Shown piece after piece: positions 8,900-18,329 of a stretch of 64,000 nucleotides of DNA. A model generated the notes under the pieces. That model had not been told where the DNA came from, made no database searches, and saw only the letters and a list, made by a program, of their open reading frames with translations. A program made the translations under genes and the position numbers. The DNA is from Brevibacillus reuszeri (GTDB taxonomy: Bacteria; Bacillota; Bacilli; Brevibacillales; Brevibacillaceae): assembly GCF_002897295.1 (NCBI RefSeq), contig NZ_BEXF01000004.1:186001-250000 (forward strand), in the 5' to 3' direction. Numbering within the stretch: the first letter of the stretch is position 1; every line of letters begins with the position of its first letter.

Positions 8900-8932
8900 A
8901 GGTTGTCGAGATAATCTCGGCAGCCTTTTTTT
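8900..8932 (+). terminator. terminator after LCP gene
   Basis: AGGTTGTCGAGA-TAA-TCTCGGCAGCCT stem and T7 tail; the left arm is identical to that of the terminator at 6651. Confidence 0.85.
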
Positions 8933-9074
8933 ATCCAGTATAAGTGTAACCACAGCACTGCCAAAAGGTATGGCAAGCCAGTTTTCTATTCACAAAAAAT
9001 CCAAAACTTTCCTTTTTATACTGTGATAACATGAAGGGGATAAGTCCAAATTCTCTGAATAGAGGGTGAAAATC

Positions 9075-9884
9075 ATGGGACAAACAGGGTTTCTATCGGT
9101 AAACGAGACGGATATTTATTATGAGATTGCAGGAGTAGGAGAACCAATCGTACTGGTGCACGGTGCTCCATTGGATAGCCGGATGTGGGAGCCGCAAATG
9201 GAAGTGCTGTCCAAACAATTTCAAGTCATTCGTTATGATATGCGAGGACTCGGTAAATCGATTGACCCGGGCCAGCCCTTTACCTTGTATGAAGACCTCT
9301 ATTCATTGCTAAATGAGCTGGGCATCAAAAAAGCGACATTCGTAGGTGCATCCTTTGGCAGCTATGTGAGTGTAGAATTCTCGCTTGCCTATCCAGAAAT
9401 GGTAGAGCGCTTGATCCTCGTATGCCCGGGTGGCTTTGAGGTACCTTCAGAGGACCGACAGCAATGGTTCAAAAAGATAATGGAAGCAATGAGTCTCGGA
9501 CAAGTAGATAAAGCTCTCGACCTAAACCTGCATCTCGTTTTAGATGGTCCAGCAGAAGAAAAGGGGCGCGTGCAGCAAAGACGAGCATGGCTGCATGACA
9601 TTTATCGCGATATCTTTAACCAACCGCCGAGAGAGTCGAATAAGCCAAACGCGCTTCAGCCTGATCCGCGAGGACGGCTTGGCGAAGTGAGCGTACCGAC
9701 ATGTGTAGTGCTGGGGCAATTAGACCATCCCGACTTTATCGAAACAGCTGAGCGCCTAGCGAGTGAAATTCCGAATGCCAGACTGGTGCCATTTGAAAGC
9801 TCCGCTCATTTGCCTAACGTCGATAGCCCGGAGAAAGTAAACGAATTGATTGTAGAAATGTGTTCAAGCAAGCTCGCCAAATAA
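9075..9884 (+). CDS. alpha/beta hydrolase
   Basis: 269-residue cytosolic hydrolase. The fold markers are in order: VHGAPLDSRMW (oxyanion loop), YDMRGLGKS, the nucleophile elbow GASFGS with Ser near residue 97, LGQLDHPDF with the probable acid, and SSAHLPNVDSPEKV with the catalytic His. Reaction and substrate cannot be assigned from sequence alone. ATG 9075 is 6 bases after AGAGGGTG; an in-frame GTG at 9066 overlaps that site and is less likely. It is a single gene with its own terminator. Confidence 0.85.
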   Translation: MGQTGFLSVNETDIYYEIAGVGEPIVLVHGAPLDSRMWEPQMEVLSKQFQVIRYDMRGLGKSIDPGQPFTLYEDLYSLLNELGIKKATFVGASFGSYVSVEFSLAYPEMVERLILVCPGGFEVPSEDRQQWFKKIMEAMSLGQVDKALDLNLHLVLDGPAEEKGRVQQRRAWLHDIYRDIFNQPPRESNKPNALQPDPRGRLGEVSVPTCVVLGQLDHPDFIETAERLASEIPNARLVPFESSAHLPNVDSPEKVNELIVEMCSSKLAK

Positions 9885-9909
9885 TTTACGTACGGCAAAA
9901 ACCAAGGCA

Positions 9910-9942
9910 AAAAGCTCGTAACCAGTTGGCTACGGGCTTTTT
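9910..9942 (+). terminator. terminator after alpha/beta hydrolase gene
   Basis: AAAGCTCGTA and TACGGGCTTT stem with one wobble and T tail. Confidence 0.8.
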
Positions 9943-9949
9943 TAACGTA

Positions 9950-10040
9950 TAGGAATTTATAAGCGTATGACGTTTATAAATTCCGGAGCGCATGGAAACA
10001 TTCCGCTAAAACGCGGTCGCTCCTCCTTGAGGAGGCCTCG
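9950..10040. repeat. chain of consecutive small hairpins
   Basis: GGAATTTATAA and TTATAAATTCC, then GGAGCG and CGCTCC, then CCTCCTTGAGGAGG, then CCTCGATAGAGG follow one another between two convergent genes. The function is unknown; the last two could act as weak terminators for either strand. Confidence 0.45.
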
Positions 10041-10052
10041 ATAGAGGTTTTC

Positions 10053-10946
10053 TTATGATTCCATGACTTTGCTTTGCATCAAAAAGTCAACAAAAGTGCG
10101 CATGATCCCGTGAAACGGAGTATCCTTTAAATAGATCAACTCAAAGTTCCGGTTAATTTGAGGCAGGTTGAGGACGGCAACCTCTTGCAGCTGACCCTCG
10201 TCCACGTCGTTAATGATGGCAAAACGGGGTAAAAAGGCAATCCCCAGCTTTTGCTTGACCATCCGTTTGACGACCTCGATATTGTCTGCCTCCATAACGA
10301 CGTTGTTTTGAAGCTGATAATGGCTGAAGGCGTTGTTAATCAGCTTCCAGTCGAGAGATCCACGGTTAAACAAAATCAGCGGCTCGCGGGCAACCTCTTC
10401 GATCGAGACCTGGTGCCGGAAAGCAAAAGGATGCTCTGGAAATATCGCCAGCACCATATCATCCGACATCAGTTGAATCCGATTGATTTGCGGATGGGTG
10501 ACGGCTCTTGCAATCCCAAAGGAAACCTCGTGATTGAGCACCATATCGAGTACCTGATGGGAATGACCCGTTAGAATCGTCAGCTTGATTTTGGGATAGA
10601 GCATCTGAAATTGCTCGATCAGGGTTGGTAAAATGTAAAAGGCAGAGACAAATACCGCAGAGATCGTGAGCTCGCCTTCGACGTCGCCATGTGATCGCTG
10701 AATTGCTTGTTGACCTTCTTGTAGCATATGCAGGATACTTTTGGCATAAGGGAGGAACAAGTCCCCTTCTTTGGTCAGGGAGATCGTATGTCCCGTGCGC
10801 TGAAACAATTTACAGTCCAGCGAGGTTTCTAATGCTTTGATTCGCATGCTGACAGTAGGCTGGGAGAGGTATAGCAAATCAGCTGTTTTACTGAAGCTCC
10901 CAGTCAGGGCGACGAAAATAAACGCTTCTATTTGCTCCATATTCAT
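10053..10946 (-). CDS. LysR family transcriptional regulator
   Basis: 297 residues. The N-terminal winged helix reads MEQIEAFIFVALTGSFSKTA followed by YLSQPTVSMRIKALE, the classic LysR signature, then a substrate-binding domain. The start at 10946 follows GGAGCC by about 8 bases; an upstream in-frame ATG at 10967 would put that site inside the gene. It is divergent from the M19 dipeptidase, DmpA and beta-lactamase-fold genes, the usual arrangement for a LysR regulator and its target, so it probably controls that operon in response to a peptide or amino acid. Confidence 0.9.
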   Translation of the reverse strand: MNMEQIEAFIFVALTGSFSKTADLLYLSQPTVSMRIKALETSLDCKLFQRTGHTISLTKEGDLFLPYAKSILHMLQEGQQAIQRSHGDVEGELTISAVFVSAFYILPTLIEQFQMLYPKIKLTILTGHSHQVLDMVLNHEVSFGIARAVTHPQINRIQLMSDDMVLAIFPEHPFAFRHQVSIEEVAREPLILFNRGSLDWKLINNAFSHYQLQNNVVMEADNIEVVKRMVKQKLGIAFLPRFAIINDVDEGQLQEVAVLNLPQINRNFELIYLKDTPFHGIMRTFVDFLMQSKVMES

Positions 10947-11078
10947 AGATAAGGCTCCATTATGCAAATTTTTGAAGATGCCTATTGTAATAATTTATTG
11001 GAATCGCTCTCAAAAATACCTTACCGTAAAATCAGGAGAATAGGTAGTATACTTTGCAGAAAAAAATGAGGGACGGCG

Positions 11079-12020
11079 ATGGCTATGACAAGCATGAATA
11101 TTATTGATTTTCACTGTGATGCGTTATTGAAAATCTGGGAAAAACAAGGGAAGCTGGCCTTTGCAGATGCAGAGGAGCTGGATGTCAACAAACAACGCCT
11201 GCTGCAAGGTGGCGTAAAGGTGCAATGCTTTGCCATTTTTACATCTCCGGATATGCCATCTGACCAAAGATTTCAGGCGGCATTGGATCAAATCCACTAT
11301 TTTTATGTAGAGGTTCTGGGTAAACATCCTGAGATGAAGCAGATTCGCGAATGGCACGAGATAGACATGCTGCAAGAGGGAGAAGTCGGAGCGATTCTGA
11401 CGCTGGAAGGGGTCGAGCCGATCGGGAATGATCTGAAGAAGCTGAACATTCTTTATCAATTGGGGGTACGCTCAGTAGGACTGACCTGGAATCCGGCGAA
11501 TCTTGCAGCAGATGGTGTCTTGGAGCCGAGGAATGCGGGTCTGACCACGTTTGGCAAGGAAATCATTCAATTTCATAACGAACATAAAATCTTGACCGAC
11601 GTTTCCCACCTGTCTGAGACGAGCTTTTGGGATACAATGGAAATAGCAAAATACCCGATTGCAAGTCATTCTAATGCAAAAGCAATCTGTAACAACCCGC
11701 GGAACTTGACGGACGAGCAGGCAAGAGCGATGTTCGCCAAAGGGGCAAACGTGCATGTTGTCTATTGCCCGATGTTTATCAAGGAGTCAGGAGCGACCAC
11801 GATTGACGATTTGATCAGACATATCGAGCATTTTTGCTCACTGGGTGGAGTACGGAACATCGGATTGGGCTCCGATTTTGATGGCATCACGGCAAAGGTA
11901 GTAGGGCTGGAGCATGCGGGTGTCAGTCAAAACCTAATCAATGAGCTATTAAAGCGATACACCGAGGAGGAAGTACGCGGCTTTGCCTCCGAAAACTTTT
12001 TGCGCAATCGCCCTCTGTAG
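11079..12020 (+). CDS. M19 family membrane dipeptidase (renal dipeptidase-like)
   Basis: Zinc dipeptidase able, in characterised family members, to cleave dipeptides with a C-terminal D-residue. Binuclear metal ligands are visible: DFHCD near residue 9, LTLEGVEP near 107-114, the SHLSE His and the SHSNAKAI His. The 313 residues match bacterial members. GAGGGA precedes the ATG by 5 bases; a second in-frame ATG at 11085 is possible. It opens the operon with DmpA-like and beta-lactamase-fold genes. The promoter region has a good -10 (TATACT, about 11049) but a poor -35, consistent with activation by the divergent LysR protein. Confidence 0.88.
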   Translation: MAMTSMNIIDFHCDALLKIWEKQGKLAFADAEELDVNKQRLLQGGVKVQCFAIFTSPDMPSDQRFQAALDQIHYFYVEVLGKHPEMKQIREWHEIDMLQEGEVGAILTLEGVEPIGNDLKKLNILYQLGVRSVGLTWNPANLAADGVLEPRNAGLTTFGKEIIQFHNEHKILTDVSHLSETSFWDTMEIAKYPIASHSNAKAICNNPRNLTDEQARAMFAKGANVHVVYCPMFIKESGATTIDDLIRHIEHFCSLGGVRNIGLGSDFDGITAKVVGLEHAGVSQNLINELLKRYTEEEVRGFASENFLRNRPL

Positions 12021-12052
12021 GCGGTCCTTTACACAGGTGACGGGAGAAAGGG

Positions 12053-13129
12053 TTGGATAGAAGGATGACACAAAAGAAAAAGCAAAAAATTCGGGAATAT
12101 GGCGTGACGATCGGACAGCTCCCTACAGGGGAAAAAAATGATATTACGGACGTAGCAGGTGTGCGCGTAGGTCATGTGACCATTCAGCAGGAGCTTGCAG
12201 GAGCGGACGATGACTATGCTTGCACAGGTGTAACCGCAATTTTGCCTCATGGAGACAGTCTGTTTCGGGAAAAAGTGACCGCTGCCAGCTATGTGATCAA
12301 TGGCTTCGGCAAAACGACCGGACTCGTTCAGGTTAACGAGCTGGGTGTGATCGAGTCGCCGATCATGCTGACCAACACCTTTTCCGTGCCTGCTGTGACG
12401 CAGGGAACGCTGCAATACATGCTCGATACGAATGAGGAAATCGGAGATACGACAGGGACGATCAACATCGTGGTGGGGGAATGCAACGATGGTCATCTCA
12501 ATTCAATTCGGCGCTGTGTCGTAAGGCCGGAGGATGCCAGGGAAGCCATCCTGCGAGCGTCAGAAGCTCCTGTAGAGGAAGGAGCGGTAGGTGCCGGGAC
12601 AGGTATGGTCGCCTTTGGCTACAAGGGCGGCATCGGTTCTTCTTCACGAGTGATTGCAGGAGATGAGCAGTCTTTTACAGTAGGGGCGCTGGTGCTCAGT
12701 AATTTTGGCAGCAAGACAGAATTTTTGGGAGACAAGCTGTTTGCTGATCAATTAAAAGAAGCACCTTCCGTAGAAAAGGCTGAGGACGGCTCGATTATTA
12801 TGGTGCTGGCGACAGACGCGCCGCTAAGTGATCGTCAGCTGCTCCGTGTCGCAAAGCGCGCGGGGATCGGGCTGGGACGTACAGGCAGTCATTTTGGACA
12901 TGGCAGCGGGGATATAGTGATCGCCTTTTCTACTGCGCAGCGCATTATGCACAAGGCAGAGGGCTATCAGGAGTCGCGGATGCAGCTGCGAGAGGATCAT
13001 CCCCTCATGAATCAGCTGTTTGCGGCGGCTGCTGAAGCGACAGAAGAAGCGATTTACAATTCACTTACGCAAGCGGTAACGACGAAAGGGAGAAAAGGGC
13101 GCATCGTCCATGCATGGGGGGAGATGTAA
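12053..13129 (+). CDS. P1 family peptidase, DmpA-like L-aminopeptidase/D-esterase
   Basis: N-terminal nucleophile hydrolase that self-cleaves into two chains. Family landmarks: NDITDVAGVRVGHVT, TGVTAILPHG, a GTGMVAFGYKGGIGSSSR block, and DGSIIMVLATDAPLS, where the Ser at about 247 is expected to become the N-terminal nucleophile of the beta chain. DmpA acts on N-terminal residues of small peptides, including D-residues and beta-peptides. The start is uncertain: GGAG (12043-12046) sits 6 bases before TTG 12053, while the first ATG is 12065. The stop overlaps the next gene's ATG by one base, indicating translational coupling. Confidence 0.88.
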   Translation: MDRRMTQKKKQKIREYGVTIGQLPTGEKNDITDVAGVRVGHVTIQQELAGADDDYACTGVTAILPHGDSLFREKVTAASYVINGFGKTTGLVQVNELGVIESPIMLTNTFSVPAVTQGTLQYMLDTNEEIGDTTGTINIVVGECNDGHLNSIRRCVVRPEDAREAILRASEAPVEEGAVGAGTGMVAFGYKGGIGSSSRVIAGDEQSFTVGALVLSNFGSKTEFLGDKLFADQLKEAPSVEKAEDGSIIMVLATDAPLSDRQLLRVAKRAGIGLGRTGSHFGHGSGDIVIAFSTAQRIMHKAEGYQESRMQLREDHPLMNQLFAAAAEATEEAIYNSLTQAVTTKGRKGRIVHAWGEM

Positions 13130-14451
13130 TGAAGCTTGCAAGCGAATCGAGTTTGAATGCCTATGTCGAAAAATTCATGGAAGAGCATCGCGTTCCGGGA
13201 ATTTCTCTTGCTATCTCACGTCATGGACAAGTGATTTATCAAAAAGGCTTTGGTGTCCGTAATCTGGATACAAAGGAGCCAGTAACACCATCGACTGTAT
13301 TTGGAATCGCCTCTGTCACCAAGTCGTTTACGGCAGTGGCAATCATGCAGCTGGCTGCAGCAGGAAAGCTTTCACTTGACGACCCCGTTTGCAAATACAT
13401 TCCGTCCTTTCGTCCAGGTGGACAAGCTGATCCCGAAAAGATCAAAATCCGTCATCTGCTATCCCACACTTCAGGAGTACCGCCACTGCTTCGCCGGGAA
13501 GAATTGACGAAATTAAATGATCATTTGGAGTACGTAGGCTCCCTTACTTACGATCCACTCGGAGAGCCTGGTGAGTATATTAGCTACTGTAATGACATGT
13601 TCTTGCTGCTGGGAGCCATTATTGAGCGCGTAACCGGACGACTCTACCGCAGATATATGACGGATCAGCTGCTGGAGCCACTGGAGATGCATCGAAGCAC
13701 ATTTAGTCTCGAAGAGGTGGCGCGCCTGGATGATGTGTCCGTTCCTTATGTGCAAAAAGGGGGAGACCGCCCCGTGGAAAAGGCACAATGGCCCACGCTC
13801 GGGAATTATGAGGTTGGCGGTGGGATTCGTTCAAACGTGCTGGACTTGATGAAGTATGGTCAACTGTTTGTCAATGAAGGCAGCTATGAGAAAAAAGAAA
13901 TAGCCAGTGCAGCGCTGCTCCGTACGATGTGGCAGCCGGTCCACAGATTGGCGAGAAATACGTGGTACGGCTATGCCCTCAAAATGACTCCTGATTATCA
14001 CGGAGCTACACTTGTGGAGCATGGAGGGGGACAGCCTGGCGTTTCCTCCAACTTTGGCTTTGTCCCAGAACAAGGACTGGTAGTAGCAGTGTTGTCCAAT
14101 CTCGACAATGTGCCGATCCGCAATGTATGGCTAGCCGCTGTGAACGCAGCGCTAGAGCTGCCGGTGGAGGAAAAAGAACCGCAAGAGCCTGTCTACGAGG
14201 CGAGCAAAGACGAGCTGGAGAGACTGGTTGGTACATATCAATCAGCAGAAGGTGGAAATTTACGCATTTTTCTGCGTGAAGGCATCCCTGTAGCCGATGT
14301 AGCAGGAGCCGAATTCGAGCTGCGTGCAAGCGCTGGCGACACTCTCGTCTTTGTAGAAAGTGAAATGCCCCTACGCTTCTTCTTCAAGGCAGAACGCCAG
14401 GCATGGGCTGCTTTGCTAGGACTTCGGATGCTGGTTCGGGCGAGTGCCTAG
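13129..14451 (+). CDS. serine hydrolase of the beta-lactamase/penicillin-binding fold
   Basis: 440 residues, no signal peptide. Active-site motifs: SVTK at 62-65 (Ser nucleophile and Lys), YCN in the middle (Tyr-x-Asn), and EHGGG (His-Gly-Gly replacing KTG), as in class C-like esterases and D-aminopeptidases. About 100 C-terminal residues form a separate small domain. Translation is coupled to DmpA through TAATG. With the M19 and DmpA genes it suggests hydrolysis of D-residue or cyclic peptides, perhaps peptidoglycan fragments or peptide antibiotics. Confidence 0.85.
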   Translation: MKLASESSLNAYVEKFMEEHRVPGISLAISRHGQVIYQKGFGVRNLDTKEPVTPSTVFGIASVTKSFTAVAIMQLAAAGKLSLDDPVCKYIPSFRPGGQADPEKIKIRHLLSHTSGVPPLLRREELTKLNDHLEYVGSLTYDPLGEPGEYISYCNDMFLLLGAIIERVTGRLYRRYMTDQLLEPLEMHRSTFSLEEVARLDDVSVPYVQKGGDRPVEKAQWPTLGNYEVGGGIRSNVLDLMKYGQLFVNEGSYEKKEIASAALLRTMWQPVHRLARNTWYGYALKMTPDYHGATLVEHGGGQPGVSSNFGFVPEQGLVVAVLSNLDNVPIRNVWLAAVNAALELPVEEKEPQEPVYEASKDELERLVGTYQSAEGGNLRIFLREGIPVADVAGAEFELRASAGDTLVFVESEMPLRFFFKAERQAWAALLGLRMLVRASA

Positions 14452-14470
14452 AGCGTATTCCCTGCCATAT

Positions 14471-14510
14471 AAAAAATCCCGTTTCACACTCAATGTGGAA
14501 CGGGATTTTT
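14471..14510. terminator. bidirectional terminator
   Basis: AAAAATCCCGTTTCACA and TGTGGAACGGGATTTTT stem with A and T tracts on each side, between convergent genes. Confidence 0.9.
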
Positions 14511-14531
14511 GCAGTCTATCTTTTAACGGAA

Positions 14532-15416
14532 TTACAGAGAGGCTTTGTAAATGCCTTGAACGGACGAAGCGAGAGTCGCGTTGAATTCCTCATCAGACTG
14601 TCCAGCAGTGAGGTCCTGTGACAAGGCGCGGGAGAAGCTGGCGATCAATCCGTCGTTTCGGGACAGCTTTTCGTTTGCTTCTGCTTGCGAGTAGCCGCCA
14701 GACAAAGCAACGATTCGAACGACATGAGGATCGTCCATGAGATCGCGGTAGAAGTTGTCTTCTGTTGGTATGGAGAGCTTCAGCATGATTTTTACGTCTT
14801 TGCCAAGAGCAGCTAATTGAGCGGAAATCTCATCCTTCAACAGTTTTTCCGATGCTGCCTTATCCGCGCTGTAAATATCCACTTCCGGTTCAATAATCGG
14901 AACCAGTCCCATCTGAGCGATTTGGTTGCCGATCTCAAACTGTTGCTCCACGACTTTTTTGATTCCGACAGCATTGGCTTCCTTGATCACAGAGCGCATT
15001 TTCGTTCCGAAAATATTGCGCGACCGTGCCCGCTGTAGCAGTTCGTTCAGACCGGAGATAGGCTTCATGAGCTGAACGCCGTCTTCCAGCTCGGCGAGCC
15101 CTTTATCGACTTTCAGAAAAGGCACGATGCCTTTTTGCTCCCAAAGATAGTCGGCGGTCAATTGCCCGTCAATGAAACGCTCCATCGTGTTTTCAAAAAG
15201 AATGGCACCCAAAATATGCTCGGAATGAAACGCAGGACTTTTGATAATACGCGTTCTCATCTCATGAACCAGGGCATACATCTCTTCTTCAGTGGAATAG
15301 CTGTCCTCTGAAATGCCGTATTGCAACAGCGCCTTTGGCGTGCTTCCGCCGCTTTGGTCCAACGCAGCGATAAATCCTTTTCCCGTGTGAATGCGATCCA
15401 ATTGCTTTGTATTCAT
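14532..15416 (-). CDS. fda: fructose-bisphosphate aldolase class I
   Basis: Schiff-base aldolase interconverting fructose 1,6-bisphosphate with dihydroxyacetone phosphate and glyceraldehyde 3-phosphate. The 294-residue length, [16 protein letters not shown] near the N-terminus, [26 protein letters not shown] and IMLKLSIPT with the expected Schiff-base Lys near 211 match the staphylococcal/bacterial class I Fda type. [15 protein letters not shown] carries the phosphate-binding region. A -10 TATAAT lies at 15473-15468 on the minus strand. It is a single gene with a shared terminator. Confidence 0.95.
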   Translation of the reverse strand: MNTKQLDRIHTGKGFIAALDQSGGSTPKALLQYGISEDSYSTEEEMYALVHEMRTRIIKSPAFHSEHILGAILFENTMERFIDGQLTADYLWEQKGIVPFLKVDKGLAELEDGVQLMKPISGLNELLQRARSRNIFGTKMRSVIKEANAVGIKKVVEQQFEIGNQIAQMGLVPIIEPEVDIYSADKAASEKLLKDEISAQLAALGKDVKIMLKLSIPTEDNFYRDLMDDPHVVRIVALSGGYSQAEANEKLSRNDGLIASFSRALSQDLTAGQSDEEFNATLASSVQGIYKASL

Positions 15417-15597
15417 GGGTGAGTCTCCTTCCTATTTCAGAACGTAAATGGCTTCTTGAACGTTTTCATTATAGCATCTTTCCGTTGCAGGTTTACTCTT
15501 GAACGTGTTTGTCTAGTTTTTGCAATCGTGATAGGATATCCAGTAAATCAGGCAGGCGTAGAAGTGCTGCTTTCAAAAAACGTAGTGAGGTTGTTAC

Positions 15598-16275
15598 ATG
15601 GCAAAGACGATATTGATTGTGGAAGATGAGCCTATTTTACGGGAAGTCATCAAGGATTATTTGCTCGAGGAAGGTTTTGAAGTGCTGGAGGCAGGCGATG
15701 GGAAACAAGGGCTGGCGTTATTCCAGGAGCATGACGTGCATTTGATCATTTTGGACATCATGCTGCCTGAATTGGATGGGTGGTCAGTGTGCCAGCGCAT
15801 TCGCAAGGTGTCGAACGTACCGATCATCATACTGACAGCGCGTTCGGACGAGGATGATGCGTTGCTTGGCTTCGAGCTGGGTGCGGACGACTATGTAACG
15901 AAGCCGTACAGTCCTGCCATACTACTGGCACGGGCAAAACGGCTGCTGCAAAGACGGCATCAACCGGAATCAGAGGACGATACCCTGTCCATAAGCGGCG
16001 TTACTGTCCATTTCCCATCCCGTACCGTTTCGGTCGACGGGGCGAGCTGTAGCTTGACGCATACGGAATTTGAAATCTTGGCGCATCTGATGAAAAATAA
16101 AGGGATCATTATCACGAGGGAACAATTAATCATGAAAATTTGGGGATATGATTTCGTGGGGGATGATCGTACGGTTAACAGTCATATTCGCAATCTGCGT
16201 TCCAAGCTGGGAGAGCATGCCAAATTCATCGTCACCGTCGTTCGATCAGGCTATAAATTTGAGGATCAGCTATGA
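15598..16275 (+). CDS. OmpR/PhoB-type response regulator
   Basis: 225 residues: receiver domain with acidic pocket ED at 10-11, phospho-Asp in LIILDIMLPELDGWS near 54, Lys in TKPYSP, then a winged helix with LTHTEFEILAHLM and VNSHIRNLRSKL. The stop overlaps the kinase start (ATGA at 16272), so the two are coupled. Its neighbour operon downstream (envelope acylation genes at 18330-22133) is a plausible target. Confidence 0.93.
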   Translation: MAKTILIVEDEPILREVIKDYLLEEGFEVLEAGDGKQGLALFQEHDVHLIILDIMLPELDGWSVCQRIRKVSNVPIIILTARSDEDDALLGFELGADDYVTKPYSPAILLARAKRLLQRRHQPESEDDTLSISGVTVHFPSRTVSVDGASCSLTHTEFEILAHLMKNKGIIITREQLIMKIWGYDFVGDDRTVNSHIRNLRSKLGEHAKFIVTVVRSGYKFEDQL

Positions 16276-18095
16276 AAAATGGAATTGTGCGTAAGCTGTT
16301 TCTGGTAACGACCGGGTTGTGTCTGTTCATTTTGGCGATCATTTTTGGAGGACAAACCGTATTCTTCAAACAATTTTATGAGCATCAAAAGGTGGAGGAT
16401 GTGATGGCAGCCCTCCAGTCTTATCAACAGGACTCCCTGAAAAATGACGGTGACGCAGAGGATGCGGCCAGACGCGAACAGGAATTTTATCAAAAACACA
16501 ACACCTGGATTACATTCGTGGATGCCATGGGCAATATCGAACAGACCGACGATTTTTTCATGGAGGTCAGGCTGGATCGCTCCGATGACTTCCCCGAGCT
16601 TTCGGGTAAAACGTTAACCATTCCGCTCTACACGGTCATGCAGGTGGAGGACTTTAGCAGAGGCGCTTCGTTTCTTGATCCATGGATTAAAGAAGGGGGA
16701 GGGATCGCCATTGAAGGCTTAATCATGAATAATCATTTGGTGCCGCAGCGGATGGGAAGGAGTAGCCGCAATTTGAGAGAGGAAGATCAACTGGCAAATC
16801 AGCAGATGGTGAAGAAAGAATATGAAGTCGTTCCCCGATTTAAGAATCCGACTGTTTATCATGAGAAATATCCTACTGTGCTTGTCAGCGGAACCATTGC
16901 GAAAGTTCGGATTCCGGATGGGGCAGGAATCTCGCGCTATACGAACCATTTGTTTCTGGATCGGATCAAAGCCTTTCAAGCGGATCTTCTATACGGAGAC
17001 TATGACAGCAGCGCAAACGAAAGTCAGATGATGAGCTTTGAAGAAAACCATGTGAATTACAAAATATTCGTGGACCGCATCGAAGATCGAAACGGGAAGC
17101 CTGCTTACATGTTTGCGATGACTTCGCTGCAGCCTGTGAGTGAAGCTGCGAGCGTGATGCAGCGATATTATATTTATATCATCGTCGCCACACTGCTGCT
17201 CGTGCTCTTGGCATCGTTTTATTTTTCCCGCTGGCTTGCCCGTCCGCTGCTGCGAATCAATCAGACGACACAAAAAATGGCCGGCCTGGACTTTTCTGAG
17301 AAAATTCCCGTAACGACCAAGGATGAGATTGGTGAGCTATCAAGGAATATCAACGAGCTTTCCGAACGTCTGCATTCCCACATCAATCGGCTGGAGCAAG
17401 ACATTGAGAAGGAGAAGCAGCTGGAGAATACACGAAAAGAATTTATTTCCGGGGTGTCCCATGAATTGAAAACCCCATTAAGCGTCATTCAAAGCTGCCT
17501 CTCCATCCTTCGAGACGGGGTTGCGAGCCATAAGCGGGAGTATTATTTTGCGGCGATGGAAGATGAAGTGAAAAGAATGGATTTGCTGATCGTAGATATG
17601 CTGGAGCTGGCGAAGTATGAATCGGGCACATATAAGCTGAAGCTGGACTCGTTTTATATCGATACGGTGATTGAGCACATCTGCCAGAATTTGCAGTTGC
17701 AGATAGAGAACAAACAATTGCGCTTGTATTCTCAGCTTGCTCAGGTCGAAGTCGTGGCCAATCAAAACCGGATTGAGCAAGTGATCGTTAATTTTCTCAC
17801 AAACGCGATTCGCTACACGCCAGAACAAGAATCCATTATGGTGTCGGCTATTGAAGAGAAAAATACCGTGAAAGTAACGATCGAAAATAAGGGGGCCCAT
17901 ATTCCAAATGAGCAGTTGGAGAAGATATGGGATCGTTTCTATCGCGGCGAGCCGTCCCGCCAGCGTTCAAGTGGAGGAACCGGGCTTGGACTCGCTATCG
18001 CCAAAAAGATACTGGAGCTGCATAACGTTCCGTATGGCGCAAAAAATACTGCAGAAGGCGTGATGTTCTATTTTTATCTGAATAAAAAAGAGTAG
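16272..18095 (+). CDS. sensor histidine kinase, membrane bound, with HAMP domain
   Basis: 607 residues. Membrane segments at about 10-30 and 292-312 frame a 260-residue extracellular sensor that I do not recognise. A HAMP linker (RWLARPLLRINQ onward) leads to the phospho-accepting His in SGVSHELKTPLS, an N-box with NFLTNAIRYTPE, and the GGTGLGLAIAKKI G-box. It pairs with the OmpR-type regulator. A strong terminator follows, so the envelope operon has its own promoter. Confidence 0.93.
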   Translation: MKNGIVRKLFLVTTGLCLFILAIIFGGQTVFFKQFYEHQKVEDVMAALQSYQQDSLKNDGDAEDAARREQEFYQKHNTWITFVDAMGNIEQTDDFFMEVRLDRSDDFPELSGKTLTIPLYTVMQVEDFSRGASFLDPWIKEGGGIAIEGLIMNNHLVPQRMGRSSRNLREEDQLANQQMVKKEYEVVPRFKNPTVYHEKYPTVLVSGTIAKVRIPDGAGISRYTNHLFLDRIKAFQADLLYGDYDSSANESQMMSFEENHVNYKIFVDRIEDRNGKPAYMFAMTSLQPVSEAASVMQRYYIYIIVATLLLVLLASFYFSRWLARPLLRINQTTQKMAGLDFSEKIPVTTKDEIGELSRNINELSERLHSHINRLEQDIEKEKQLENTRKEFISGVSHELKTPLSVIQSCLSILRDGVASHKREYYFAAMEDEVKRMDLLIVDMLELAKYESGTYKLKLDSFYIDTVIEHICQNLQLQIENKQLRLYSQLAQVEVVANQNRIEQVIVNFLTNAIRYTPEQESIMVSAIEEKNTVKVTIENKGAHIPNEQLEKIWDRFYRGEPSRQRSSGGTGLGLAIAKKILELHNVPYGAKNTAEGVMFYFYLNKKE

Positions 18096-18112
18096 ACAAG
18101 CCGTTCCAATCA

Positions 18113-18165
18113 CAAGGAGCTTTCCCAAAGGGTTTTCCGACCTTTGGGGGAAGCTTCTTTTTTGT
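18113..18165 (+). terminator. terminator after histidine kinase gene
   Basis: GGAGCTT-TCCCAAAGG pairs with CCTTTGGGGGAAGCTTC, followed by T6. Confidence 0.8.
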
Positions 18166-18329
18166 TGCTGCCTGGCACGCTGCCGTCATGTTTCTATAAA
18201 TCAAATTGATAGAATCTGCATCTGATCTTTATCTCTGACTAGTAAACTCACTCTGGAACGAACAAGAAAGGAGATGCTCAATACCGGAGGGCACGAGGGA
18301 TCAGATGAATTTCAAATAAGGAGAGAACA

